From contig CAZDFD010000069.1 in assembly GCA_964504655.1 (NCBI GenBank), forward strand, positions 1-24,326: a DNA stretch of 24,326 nt. Direction: 5' to 3'. This stretch comes from JANXAZ01 sp964504655 (lineage in GTDB: Bacteria; Pseudomonadota; Alphaproteobacteria; Geminicoccales; Geminicoccaceae). A program made the translations under genes and the position numbers. The notes below the pieces were generated by a model. It was not told the DNA's origin and did not search any database. It saw only the letters and a program-made list of their open reading frames with translations. Below, piece after piece: positions 8,351 through 15,389 of the stretch (positions are counted from its first letter, which is position 1; every line of letters starts with the position of its first letter).

Positions 8351-8986
8351 ATGACCGCCTCCCTCGACCGACGCCGGCTGCTCCGCGGGCTCGCCGGGCT
8401 CGGCCTCGCGGCTCCGGCCGCGGCCGGCGGCCCGCTCGTGCCGACCCCGGCGCAGACCGAGGGGCCGTTCTACCCGGTCACGATCCCGGCCGACCACGAT
8501 TTCGACCTCGTGCGCGTCCAGGGTGAAGCGGCCCGGGCGATGGGCACGGTGCTGCACCTCGAGGGTCGGGTGCTCGACCGCCGCGGTCGGCCGCTGCCCG
8601 AGGCGCTCGTCGAGATCTGGCAGTGCGACGCCCGGGGCGTCTACCGCCACCCGCGCGCCCCGGGCCAGGAGCGGGCCGATCCGGGCTTCCAGGGCTTCGG
8701 GCGGACCCTGGCCGGCGGCGAGACCGGGTTCCGCTTCCGCACCGTCCGCCCGGTGCCCTATCCGGGCCGCACGCCGCACATCCACGTGGCGGTCCTGGTG
8801 CCCGGCACCGGCCGGCTGGTGAGCCAGCTCTACCTCGCGGGCGAGCCCGCGAACGAGCGCGACGGCCTGTTCCGGGCGATCCGCGACCCGGCGGCCCGCG
8901 AGCGCGTGCTCCTGCACCTGGTCGACGGCGGGGCGATCGAGCCCGGCGCGCTCGCCGCCACGGTCGACCTCGTGCTCGACCTCTGA
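8351..8986 (+). CDS. Intradiol-dioxygenase-like protein with twin-arginine signal
   Basis: A 211-residue protein of the protocatechuate 3,4-dioxygenase beta/catechol dioxygenase family. TEGPFYP (36-42), EIWQCDARGVYRH (88-100) and PVPYPGRTPHIHV (134-146) are classical motifs. All four non-haem Fe(III) ligands can be assigned: Tyr98, Tyr137, His143 and His145. The N-terminus has DRRRLLRGL followed by a hydrophobic Ala/Gly/Leu stretch, which fits a Tat signal peptide; export already folded with iron would make sense. CGGAGA at 8338-8343 precedes the ATG. Secreted intradiol-like proteins are known in many bacteria, usually with unknown aromatic substrates. There is no aromatic catabolic cluster around it and no separate alpha subunit, so the substrate is open. 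Confidence 0.88.
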   Translation: MTASLDRRRLLRGLAGLGLAAPAAAGGPLVPTPAQTEGPFYPVTIPADHDFDLVRVQGEAARAMGTVLHLEGRVLDRRGRPLPEALVEIWQCDARGVYRHPRAPGQERADPGFQGFGRTLAGGETGFRFRTVRPVPYPGRTPHIHVAVLVPGTGRLVSQLYLAGEPANERDGLFRAIRDPAARERVLLHLVDGGAIEPGALAATVDLVLDL

Positions 8987-8994
8987 GGCGCGGC

Positions 8995-9444
8995 TCAGCG
9001 GCGGACCACCAGCCAGACGCCCAGGAGCACGAGCCCGGCGCCCAGGAGCCGGGCCGGCGTCGCCGGGTGGACCGGCAGGCGCAAGAGGCCCCAATGGTCG
9101 AGGGCGAGCGCCATCAGGATCTGGCCGGCCACCGCCAGCACCACGACCGAGGCGGCGCCGAGCCGCGGCACGAGCCAGATGTTGATGCACAGATAGGTGG
9201 CGCCGAGCACGCCGCCGGCCCACCAGGCGTAGTGGGGGAGCTGGCCGGCCGGCCCGGCGAGCGAGGGCAGCGGCGGGCGCAGCACCAGGACCACCGTCCA
9301 GATCGCGGCCATGCCGCTCAGGAACGACAGCGCCCCGGCCAGGACCGGGTGGCCGACGCCGCGCACGAGCTGGGCGTTGACGCCGGCCTGGAGCGCCAGG
9401 GCGGCGCCGCCCAGGAGACCCGCGAGCAGCAGGAGCGCGTGCAC
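8995..9444 (-). CDS. DMT-superfamily YdcZ/DUF606 small membrane protein
   Basis: A 149-residue protein with about five hydrophobic segments. It begins MHALLLLAGLLGGAALALQ followed by AGVNAQLVRGVGHPVLAG, the typical start of the YdcZ (DUF606) branch of drug/metabolite transporters. In this family short proteins are thought to pair as half-transporters, or a gene is fused or duplicated; only one copy is visible here. The start is GTG at 9444, supported by GGAGG at 9450-9454 on the minus strand. It is convergent with the dioxygenase gene (8 bases between stops) and divergent from the P450 gene across 165 bases. The transported substrate is unknown. Confidence 0.8.
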   Translation of the reverse strand: MHALLLLAGLLGGAALALQAGVNAQLVRGVGHPVLAGALSFLSGMAAIWTVVLVLRPPLPSLAGPAGQLPHYAWWAGGVLGATYLCINIWLVPRLGAASVVVLAVAGQILMALALDHWGLLRLPVHPATPARLLGAGLVLLGVWLVVRR

Positions 9445-9609
9445 GCCATCCTCCGTCCGTTCCGGGCCGAGCTAGACCGGTCCGGGCCGGCCGCCCACCG
9501 GCCGATCGGCATGGCTGCACGGCTCGAGCGGCAGCCGGGTGAGCCGAGAGCGGCCGGCGCGCGTAGGACGGGGTGCGCGGGGCACGGCCTGCCCCGGGGA
9601 GATGGCGGC

Positions 9610-10992
9610 ATGGCGCTCTCGGCTTCGGTGCCGGCTCCGGCGGCGGGCTCGGCGGCGATCGGTGTGGGGCCCTTCCCGGTGTCGCCGCCGCGGCCCCGGC
9701 CTCTGGCCGTGCCGCGGCCGCAGTGGCGCACGCTCCTGCAGCTGCGCCGCAACGCCCTGGCCTCCTGGGGCGCGCCCGCCTACGAGGAGCCCGTGCTCGC
9801 CGGCCCGTTCCTCGGCCGGCAGAGCCTGCTCGTGAGCGAGCCCGCGGGCATCCGCCGGGTCCTGGTCGACAACGCCCGGGCCTACGGGCGCACGCCCGCG
9901 ACGCAGCGCATCCTCCATCCGATGATCGGCGACGGCCTGTTCCTCGCCGAGGGCGAGGCCTGGCGGTTCCAGCGGCGGACCTCCGCCCCGGCCTTCGCGC
10001 CCAGAAGCCTCGGGCTCGTGGCGGCGATCGCGGCGCGGCGGACGACGGCGGCGCTCGACCGGCTCGCGGCCGAGGGCCGGCGGATCGTCGACCTCCTGGC
10101 GCTGTTCCAGGGCCTCGCGCTGGAGATCGCCGGCGAGGCGCTGTTCTCGCAGTCGCTCGAGCCGTTCGCGCGCTCCTTGCGCGAGCATCTCGAGCGCTAC
10201 GGCACCCGGCTCGCGCGGCCCTCGCCCCTCGACCTCGCCCTGCCGGCCGGCTGGCCGACCCCGGCCGGGCTCTTGCGCCGCCGGCTCGGCCGCTCCTGGT
10301 TCGCGCTCGTGGCCGAGATCGTGGCCGACCGGCGCGCCCGCGGCATCCAGGATCCGCCGGCCGACCTGTTCGACGCGCTCGCCACGGCGCGCGACCCCGA
10401 GACCGGCCGCGGCTTCGGCGAGCAGGAGCTCCTCGACCAGATCGCGACCTTCCTCATCGCCGGCCACGAGACCACGGCACTCGCACTGTTCTGGTCGGCC
10501 TACCTCCTGGCGCTCGCACCCGAGGTCCAGGAGGCGGCGGCGGCCGAGGCGGGCGGCGGCGAGGGGCCCTTGGTCCGGGCGGTCGTCCAGGAGGCGCTCC
10601 GCCTCTACCCGCCCGCCTTCACGATCGTGCGCGAGGCCAGGGAGCCGGACGAGGTGGCGGGCCACCTTCTGGCCCCGGGCGACCTCGTGGTCGTGGCCCC
10701 CTGGGTGCTGCACCGGCACCGGAGGCTCTGGGCCGAGCCCGACCGCTTCGACCCGGGCCGCTTCCTGCCCGAGGCGCCACCGGTCGACCGCTTCGCCTAC
10801 CTGCCCTTCGGCGTCGGGCCCCGGGTCTGCATCGGCGCCCGGTTCGCGCTGGTCGAGGCCGCGGTCGTGCTGGCGACGCTCCTGGCCCGGTACCGGATCC
10901 GGCTCGCCGGGCCGCGCCGGGTCCTGCCGGTCGCCGTGGTGACGACCCACCCCGACCGCCGGCCGGCGTTCCGGCTCGAGGTGCGGCGATGA
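9610..10992 (+). CDS. Cytochrome P450 monooxygenase
   Basis: A 460-residue soluble bacterial P450 with no membrane anchor. Haem motif FGVGPRVCIGARF carries the thiolate ligand Cys407. The I-helix AGHETT (284-289) and the K-helix EALR (Glu328, Arg331) are intact. The stretch between PEVQ (304-307) and EALR is only 20 residues long, clearly shorter than the roughly 35 common in related P450s, so the J'/K connection is abbreviated. The enzyme should hydroxylate or otherwise oxidise an organic substrate using electrons from a ferredoxin or flavoprotein, but no redox partner gene lies in the window. GGGGAGA just upstream supports the ATG at 9610. Its stop overlaps the start of the next gene (ATGA), so the two are co-translated. 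Confidence 0.93.
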   Translation: MALSASVPAPAAGSAAIGVGPFPVSPPRPRPLAVPRPQWRTLLQLRRNALASWGAPAYEEPVLAGPFLGRQSLLVSEPAGIRRVLVDNARAYGRTPATQRILHPMIGDGLFLAEGEAWRFQRRTSAPAFAPRSLGLVAAIAARRTTAALDRLAAEGRRIVDLLALFQGLALEIAGEALFSQSLEPFARSLREHLERYGTRLARPSPLDLALPAGWPTPAGLLRRRLGRSWFALVAEIVADRRARGIQDPPADLFDALATARDPETGRGFGEQELLDQIATFLIAGHETTALALFWSAYLLALAPEVQEAAAAEAGGGEGPLVRAVVQEALRLYPPAFTIVREAREPDEVAGHLLAPGDLVVVAPWVLHRHRRLWAEPDRFDPGRFLPEAPPVDRFAYLPFGVGPRVCIGARFALVEAAVVLATLLARYRIRLAGPRRVLPVAVVTTHPDRRPAFRLEVRR

Positions 10993-11396
10993 GCCCGGCC
11001 GGCCGAACCGCCGCTCCGCCGGTCGTCGTCTACAACGGCAGCTGCCCGATCTGCTCGCGCGAGATCGCCGGCTACCGCCGCCTCGCCGCCCGCCACGGGG
11101 TGGCCTTGGGCTGGCTCGACGCCGCCGCGCCGGACGCCGCCCTGGCGCCGCTCGGGCTCGATCCCGACCGGGCCGCACGCCGGCTGCACGTGCTCGAGGA
11201 CGGCCGGCTCCTGGCCGGGGTCGAGGCGTTCCTGGCGCTCTGGCGGCGGCTGCCCGGCTGGCGCCATCTGGCCCGGCTGGTGGCGCTGCCCGGCCTGCGC
11301 GGCCCGGCCGAGCTCGTCTACGAGGGTCTGCTGGCTCCGGCCCTGCACGCGTGGCACCGGCGCCGCTTGTCACGGCACCGGTCGGCCTGTAGATAG
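10989..11396 (+). CDS. DCC-family (DUF393) thioredoxin-like protein
   Basis: A 135-residue protein of the DCC family of predicted thiol-disulfide oxidoreductases. The N-terminal strand VVVYNGSCPICSREI holds the CxxC pair Cys19 and Cys22. The family name derives from an Asp-x-x-Cys-x-x-Cys pattern; here the Asp position is Asn16. No signal peptide or clear membrane segment is seen, so it is probably cytoplasmic. Its ATG overlaps the TGA of the P450 gene, which implies coupled translation and perhaps a shared task. The last codons (TGT AGA TAG) overlap the predicted -10 box of the rpsB promoter. The function of DCC proteins is poorly known, so the redox role is a family-based prediction. Confidence 0.82.
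   Translation: MSPAGRTAAPPVVVYNGSCPICSREIAGYRRLAARHGVALGWLDAAAPDAALAPLGLDPDRAARRLHVLEDGRLLAGVEAFLALWRRLPGWRHLARLVALPGLRGPAELVYEGLLAPALHAWHRRRLSRHRSACR
11367..11395 (+). promoter_or_regulatory. Predicted rpsB operon promoter
   Basis: TTGTCA (11367-11372), matching 5 of 6 consensus -35 bases, is followed after exactly 17 bases by TAGATA (11390-11395). It sits inside the last codons of the upstream DCC gene and would start transcription near 11402, about 110 bases before rpsB. It is the best -35/-10 pair I found in the window. It makes sense as the main promoter of the operon that follows, although the -10 is only 3 of 6. Confidence 0.5.
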
Positions 11397-11410
11397 CGGC
11401 CGACCTCTCA

Positions 11411-11494
11411 CGCGGGTGCGGGCACGTTGGCGCGCGCCCAGTTTCCGGTGCCCGGCCGTGGCCGGGTGCTCACCCGCGGCGGACCAACCGGAAA
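11411..11494 (+). promoter_or_regulatory. Structured rpsB 5' leader, candidate S2 autoregulatory element
   Basis: Three pairings are visible. CGCGGGTG (11411-11418) pairs with CACCCGCG (11471-11478). TTTCCGGT (11442-11449) pairs with ACCGGAAA (11487-11494). CCCGGC (11451-11456) and GCCGGG (11461-11466) form a hairpin around CGTG. The first two pairings interleave, so they form either a pseudoknot or mutually exclusive states, while the hairpin nests inside the second. The second pairing ends 17 bases before the rpsB ATG. Ribosomal protein leaders, including rpsB in other bacteria, are known sites of feedback control; that this one binds S2 is inference. Confidence 0.4.
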
Positions 11495-11511
11495 ACACGG
11501 ACCCCAGGGCG

Positions 11512-12312
11512 ATGGCCTTCCCGACCTTCACCATGCGCCAGCTCCTCGAGGCGGGCGTGCATTTCGGCCACCAGACGCGGCGCTGGAACCCGCGGATGGA
11601 GCCGTACATCTACGGCGTGCGCAACGGCGTGCACATCCTCGATCTGACCCAGACCATGCCGATGCTGCACCGGGCGCTGATGGCGCTGCGCGACACGGTC
11701 GCGGGCGGCGGCCGGGTGCTGTTCGTCGGCACCAAGCGGCAGGCGCAGGAGCCGATCGCCGAGGCCGCCCGCCGCTCGGGCCAGTACTACGTCAACCACC
11801 GCTGGCTCGGCGGCATGCTGACCAACTGGAAGACGATCAGCCAGTCGATCCGCCGGCTGCGCGAGCTCGAGTCCCAGACCGGCGAGCAGGCCGCCGGCCG
11901 GACCAAGAAGGAGCTCCTGGACCTCCAGCGCGAGCGCGACAAGCTGGAGCGGGCGCTCGGCGGGATCAAGGACATGGGCGGGTTGCCCGACGTCCTGTTC
12001 GTGGTCGACACGATCAAGGAGGCGATCGCCATCCAGGAGGCCAACAAGCTCGGCCTGCCGGTGGTGGCGATCTGCGATTCCAACAGCGACCCGCGCGGCA
12101 TCCGCTTCCCCATTCCGGGCAACGACGACGCCAGCCGCGCGATCCACCTCTACTGCGACCTGGCGGTCGGCGCCGTGCTCGACGGCATCCAGGCCGAGAT
12201 GGTCTCGAGCGGCGTCGACATCGGCGCCATCGAGGAGCCGGTCGAGGAGCTGGTGCCCGAGGAGGTGCTGCTGCCACCCGAGGACGCCGAGCGCGGCGCC
12301 CGGGCGATGTGA
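11512..12312 (+). CDS. rpsB: 30S ribosomal protein S2
   Basis: A 266-residue S2 (E. coli 241). It begins MAFPTFTMRQLLEAGVHFGH and contains TRRWNPRM, YIYGVRNGVHILDL, GTKRQAQ and YYVNHRWLGGMLTNWKT, all hallmarks of S2. The extra length is an acidic C-terminal tail (IEEPVEELVPEEVLLPPEDAE). ATG 11512 matches the family N-terminus; an upstream in-frame GTG at 11416 would add an unrelated segment lying in the leader. The Shine-Dalgarno is poor, which fits a structured leader and possible feedback control. It is the first gene of the large plus-strand operon and is followed by tsf after 63 bases, as in most bacteria. Confidence 0.98.
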   Translation: MAFPTFTMRQLLEAGVHFGHQTRRWNPRMEPYIYGVRNGVHILDLTQTMPMLHRALMALRDTVAGGGRVLFVGTKRQAQEPIAEAARRSGQYYVNHRWLGGMLTNWKTISQSIRRLRELESQTGEQAAGRTKKELLDLQRERDKLERALGGIKDMGGLPDVLFVVDTIKEAIAIQEANKLGLPVVAICDSNSDPRGIRFPIPGNDDASRAIHLYCDLAVGAVLDGIQAEMVSSGVDIGAIEEPVEELVPEEVLLPPEDAERGARAM

Positions 12313-12325
12313 TCCAACGGCCGCG

Positions 12326-12340
12326 GCCCGCCGGGCGGGC
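12326..12340 (+). other. Hairpin between rpsB and tsf
   Basis: GCCCGC (12326-12331) and GCGGGC (12335-12340) are perfect complements with a three-base loop, in the 63-base gap between rpsB and tsf. No T-run follows, so it is not a classical terminator. It could tune the rpsB:tsf ratio by attenuation or RNA processing, or be chance in such GC-rich DNA. Confidence 0.3.
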
Positions 12341-12375
12341 GCGGCGCCTGCGACAGGAACGAGAGCGGTTCGAGC

Positions 12376-13302
12376 ATGAGCGCGATCACCCCCTCCCTGG
12401 TCAAGCAGCTGCGCGAGCTCACCGGCGCCGGCATGATGGACTGCAAGCGGGCGCTCGAGGAGACCAAGGGCGACCTCGAGGCGGCGACCGACTGGCTCAG
12501 GAAGAAGGGCCTGGCCGCCGCCGCCAAGAAGGCCGGGCGGGTGGCCGCCGAGGGCCTGATCGGCCTGCGCCTCGAGGGGCCCCGCGGCGCCCTGGTCGAG
12601 GTCAACTCGGAGACCGACTTCGTCGCCCGCAACGAGACCTTCCAGCAGCTCGTGCGGCACGTGGCCGGCCTCGCCCCGGGGGCCCGGGGCGACGTGGCGG
12701 CACTGCGGGCGATGGTGGTCTCGGCCACCGGGCGGACCGTGGCCGACGAGATCACCCAGGCGATCGCGGTGATCGGCGAGAATCTGAGCCTGCGGCGCAC
12801 CGCCTGCCTCGAGGTCGCCGAGGGGCTCGTGGCCGGCTACGTGCACAACCAGGTGGCGGTCGGGCTCGGCAAGCTCGGCGTGCTCGTGGGCCTCGCCTCG
12901 AAGGCGCCGCCCGCGACGCTCGCCGAGCTCGGCAAGCAGCTCGCCATGCACGTGGCGGCGGCCAACCCGCAGGCGGTCGACACGGCGGCGCTCGATCCCT
13001 CGGTGGTCCAGCGCGAGCGGGCGATCTTCGCCGAGCAGGCGCGCGCCTCGGGCAAGCCCGAGCCGATCATCGAGAAGATGGTCGAGGGCCGGCTGCGCAA
13101 GTTCTACGAGGAGGCGGTGCTGCTCGAGCAGGCCTTCGTCGTCGACCCGGAGAAGCGGGTCAAGGAGGTGGTGGCGGCGGCGGCCAAGGCCGCCGGTGCG
13201 CCGATCACCGTGACGGGCTTCGTGCGCATGCAGCTCGGCGAGGGCATCGAGAAGGAGAGCAGCGATCTGGCCGCCGAGGTCGCCAAGCTGACGCAGTCCT
13301 GA
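12376..13302 (+). CDS. tsf: Elongation factor Ts
   Basis: A 308-residue EF-Ts, the nucleotide exchange factor that recycles EF-Tu from GDP to GTP. The N-terminal UBA-like domain has LVKQLRELTGAGMMDCKRAL and LRKKGLAAAAKKAGRVAAEG. The core has the conserved SETDFVARN, and the C-terminal part has LLEQAFVVDPEKRVKEV. Length is typical for Alphaproteobacteria. ATG 12376 is preceded by the purine-rich stretch AGGAACGAGAG. It is second in the operon, 63 bases after rpsB and 19 before pyrH. Confidence 0.98.
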   Translation: MSAITPSLVKQLRELTGAGMMDCKRALEETKGDLEAATDWLRKKGLAAAAKKAGRVAAEGLIGLRLEGPRGALVEVNSETDFVARNETFQQLVRHVAGLAPGARGDVAALRAMVVSATGRTVADEITQAIAVIGENLSLRRTACLEVAEGLVAGYVHNQVAVGLGKLGVLVGLASKAPPATLAELGKQLAMHVAAANPQAVDTAALDPSVVQRERAIFAEQARASGKPEPIIEKMVEGRLRKFYEEAVLLEQAFVVDPEKRVKEVVAAAAKAAGAPITVTGFVRMQLGEGIEKESSDLAAEVAKLTQS

Positions 13303-13321
13303 GCCGGGGGAGCGCGCGGCG

Positions 13322-14077
13322 ATGGCCGAGGGCGAGGCCGTGGCGCCGGCCGGGGCACCCCGCTTCCGCCGCGTGCTCCTCAAGATGTCCGGCGAGGCCC
13401 TCCTGGGCGAGCGCGAGTACGGCCACGACCGGACGGTGCTGCGCCAGCTCGCCGGCGACGTCGCCGCCGTGCACGCCATGGGCGTGCAGGTCTGCATGGT
13501 GATCGGCGGCGGCAACATGGTGCGCGGCAGCACGCTCGCCGCCGCCGGGGTCGAGCGCGCGACCGCCGACTACATGGGCATGCTCGGGACCGTCATCAAC
13601 GCGCTCGCCGTGCAGAGCGTGATCGAGCAGCAGACCGGCATCCCGACGCGGGTCATGTCGGCGATCCCGATGGCCGCGGTGTGCGAGCCCTACATCCGCC
13701 GCCGCGCCGTCCGCCACCTCGAGAAGGGCCGGGTGGTGATCTTCGCGGCCGGCACCGGCAACCCGTTCTTCACCACCGACACCGCGGCGGCGCTGCGCGC
13801 CGCCGAGACCGGCTGCCACTGCATCCTCAAGGGCACCCAGGTCGACGGGGTCTACTCGGCCGACCCCAAGCGCGACGCCGCGGCGCGCCGCTTCGATCGG
13901 CTCACCTACCTCGAGGTGCTGGCCAAGGACCTCAAGGTCATGGACGCCTCGGCGATCGCGCTCGCCCGCGAGAGCCGGATCCCGATCATCGTCTTCTCGG
14001 TGCACGCGCCGGATTCCTTCGCCCGGGTGCTCCGCGGCGAGGGGCCGCACACGATCATCACGGAGGAGGCCGCATGA
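13322..14077 (+). CDS. pyrH: UMP kinase
   Basis: A 251-residue bacterial uridylate kinase of the amino-acid-kinase fold, making UDP from UMP in pyrimidine nucleotide synthesis. Visible motifs are RVLLKMSGEALLG near the N-terminus, IGGGNMVRGS, YMGMLGTVINALAVQ, FAAGTGNPFFTTDTAAALRA and KGTQVDGVYSADPK. The N-terminus has about ten extra residues (MAEGEAVAPAGAPRF) compared with E. coli. GGGGGAG lies upstream of the ATG. The stop overlaps the start of frr (ATGA), so the two are translationally coupled. Confidence 0.98.
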   Translation: MAEGEAVAPAGAPRFRRVLLKMSGEALLGEREYGHDRTVLRQLAGDVAAVHAMGVQVCMVIGGGNMVRGSTLAAAGVERATADYMGMLGTVINALAVQSVIEQQTGIPTRVMSAIPMAAVCEPYIRRRAVRHLEKGRVVIFAAGTGNPFFTTDTAAALRAAETGCHCILKGTQVDGVYSADPKRDAAARRFDRLTYLEVLAKDLKVMDASAIALARESRIPIIVFSVHAPDSFARVLRGEGPHTIITEEAA

Positions 14078-14637
14078 GCGCTGCCGCACCCGACCTCAAG
14101 GAGCTGCTCCGGCGGATGGACGGGGCCGTCGAGGCGCTCCGCAAGGAACTGCAGGGCCTGCGCACCGGTCGGGCGAGCGCCAACCTCCTGGAGCCGGTCC
14201 AGGTCGAGGCCTATGGCGGCCACATGGCGCTCAAGGAGGTCGCCTCGATCACGGTGCCGGAGCCGCGGATGCTCGTGGTGAGCGTGTGGGACCGCGGCCT
14301 CGTCAAGGCGGTCGACAAGGCGATCCGCAGCGCCGGGCTCGGCCTCAACCCGGTGAGCGAGGGACAGACGCTGCGCGTGCCGCTGCCCGAGCTCACCCAG
14401 GAGCGGCGCCAGGAGCTGGTCAAGGCGGCGCACAAATACGCCGAGCAGGCGCGCGTCGCGGTGCGCAACCTGCGCCACGAGGGGCTCAACCAGCTCAAGC
14501 GCGCCGACAAGGACAGTCATCTGTCGGACGAGGATTACAAGCGGATGAGCGAGGAGATCCAGAAGCTCACCGACCGCCACGTCGAGGCGATCAACAAGCT
14601 GCTCGACCAGAAAGAGAAGGACATCCGGCAGGTCTGA
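14074..14637 (+). CDS. frr: Ribosome recycling factor
   Basis: A 187-residue RRF (E. coli 185), which with EF-G splits post-termination ribosomes. Motifs seen are LRTGRASANLLEPVQVEAYG, PEPRMLVVSVWDRG, LNPVSEGQTLRVPLPELTQE and the C-terminal helix segment AVRNLRHEGLNQLK. The two-domain pattern (long three-helix bundle plus small beta domain) fits throughout. ATG 14074 overlaps the pyrH stop, and GGAGGAGG (14062-14069) lies inside the end of pyrH. The stop overlaps the uppS start by one base (TGATG). Confidence 0.98.
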   Translation: MSAAAPDLKELLRRMDGAVEALRKELQGLRTGRASANLLEPVQVEAYGGHMALKEVASITVPEPRMLVVSVWDRGLVKAVDKAIRSAGLGLNPVSEGQTLRVPLPELTQERRQELVKAAHKYAEQARVAVRNLRHEGLNQLKRADKDSHLSDEDYKRMSEEIQKLTDRHVEAINKLLDQKEKDIRQV

Positions 14638-15389
14638 TGAGCGCGCTCGCCGCCCTGCAGAGCGGCCTGCCGGAGCCGGCCGACGGCCGCGTTCCGGCAC
14701 ACGTCGCGATCATCATGGACGGCAACCGCCGCTGGGCCCGGGCCCGCGGGCTGCCGACCGTGGCCGGCCATCGCGAGGGCGCGCAGGCGGTGCGCCGGGC
14801 GGTCGAGGCGGCGGTCCGCCGCGGCGTCCGCTACCTCACCCTCTACGCCTTCTCGAGCGAGAACTGGCGCCGGCCGATCGGCGAGATCGGCGAGCTCATG
14901 AAGCTCCTGCGCTTCTACCTGCGGCGCGAGGTCGACGCGCTCGACGAGAACCAGGTGCGGCTGCGGGTGATCGGCGAGCGCTCGCGGCTCGACCCGGGCA
15001 TCGTCGAGCTGATCCTCAAGGCCGAGGAGCGCACCGCCCGCAACCGCCGCATGGATCTGGTGATCGCCCTCGACTATGGCGGTCGCCAGGAGATCGTCCG
15101 CGCCACCCGGGCGATCGCCGAGGCGGTGCGCGACCGGAACCTGGATCCGGCGGCGATCGACGAGAGCCTGTTCGCGAGCGCGCTCTACGCCGCCGACATG
15201 CCCGACCCGGACCTCCTGATCCGAACCAGCGGCGAGCAGCGGATCTCCAACTTCCTCCTCTGGCAGCTGGCCTACACCGAGCTCGTCTTCCTGCCGATCG
15301 GCTGGCCGGACTTCTCCGAGGAGCACCTGGCCTCGGCGCTCGCCGAGTTCGCCCGCCGCGAGCGGCGCTATGGCGCCCGCCCCGGCTGA
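14637..15389 (+). CDS. uppS: Undecaprenyl diphosphate synthase
   Basis: A 250-residue cis-prenyltransferase that extends farnesyl diphosphate with isopentenyl units to the C55 carrier lipid for peptidoglycan and other envelope polymers. IIMDGNRRWAR gives catalytic Asp28 and Asn30; VAGHREGA gives His45; LYAFSSENWRRP and RTSGEQRISNFLLWQ are the remaining conserved regions. All key residues match E. coli UppS with an offset of two. ATG 14637 overlaps the frr stop. The 3' end overlaps cdsA by 20 bases. Confidence 0.97.
   Translation: MSALAALQSGLPEPADGRVPAHVAIIMDGNRRWARARGLPTVAGHREGAQAVRRAVEAAVRRGVRYLTLYAFSSENWRRPIGEIGELMKLLRFYLRREVDALDENQVRLRVIGERSRLDPGIVELILKAEERTARNRRMDLVIALDYGGRQEIVRATRAIAEAVRDRNLDPAAIDESLFASALYAADMPDPDLLIRTSGEQRISNFLLWQLAYTELVFLPIGWPDFSEEHLASALAEFARRERRYGARPG

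Noticed and set aside
9578..9596. A 7-bp stem with 5-base loop (GGGGCA/TGCCCC core) just before the P450 ribosome binding site.
   Set aside because: It overlaps only the first base of the Shine-Dalgarno, and short GC stems like this are frequent by chance at this composition.
11416..11511. An upstream in-frame GTG that would extend S2 by 32 residues.
   Set aside because: The extension is not S2-like and lies in the structured leader; the ATG at 11512 matches the family N-terminus.
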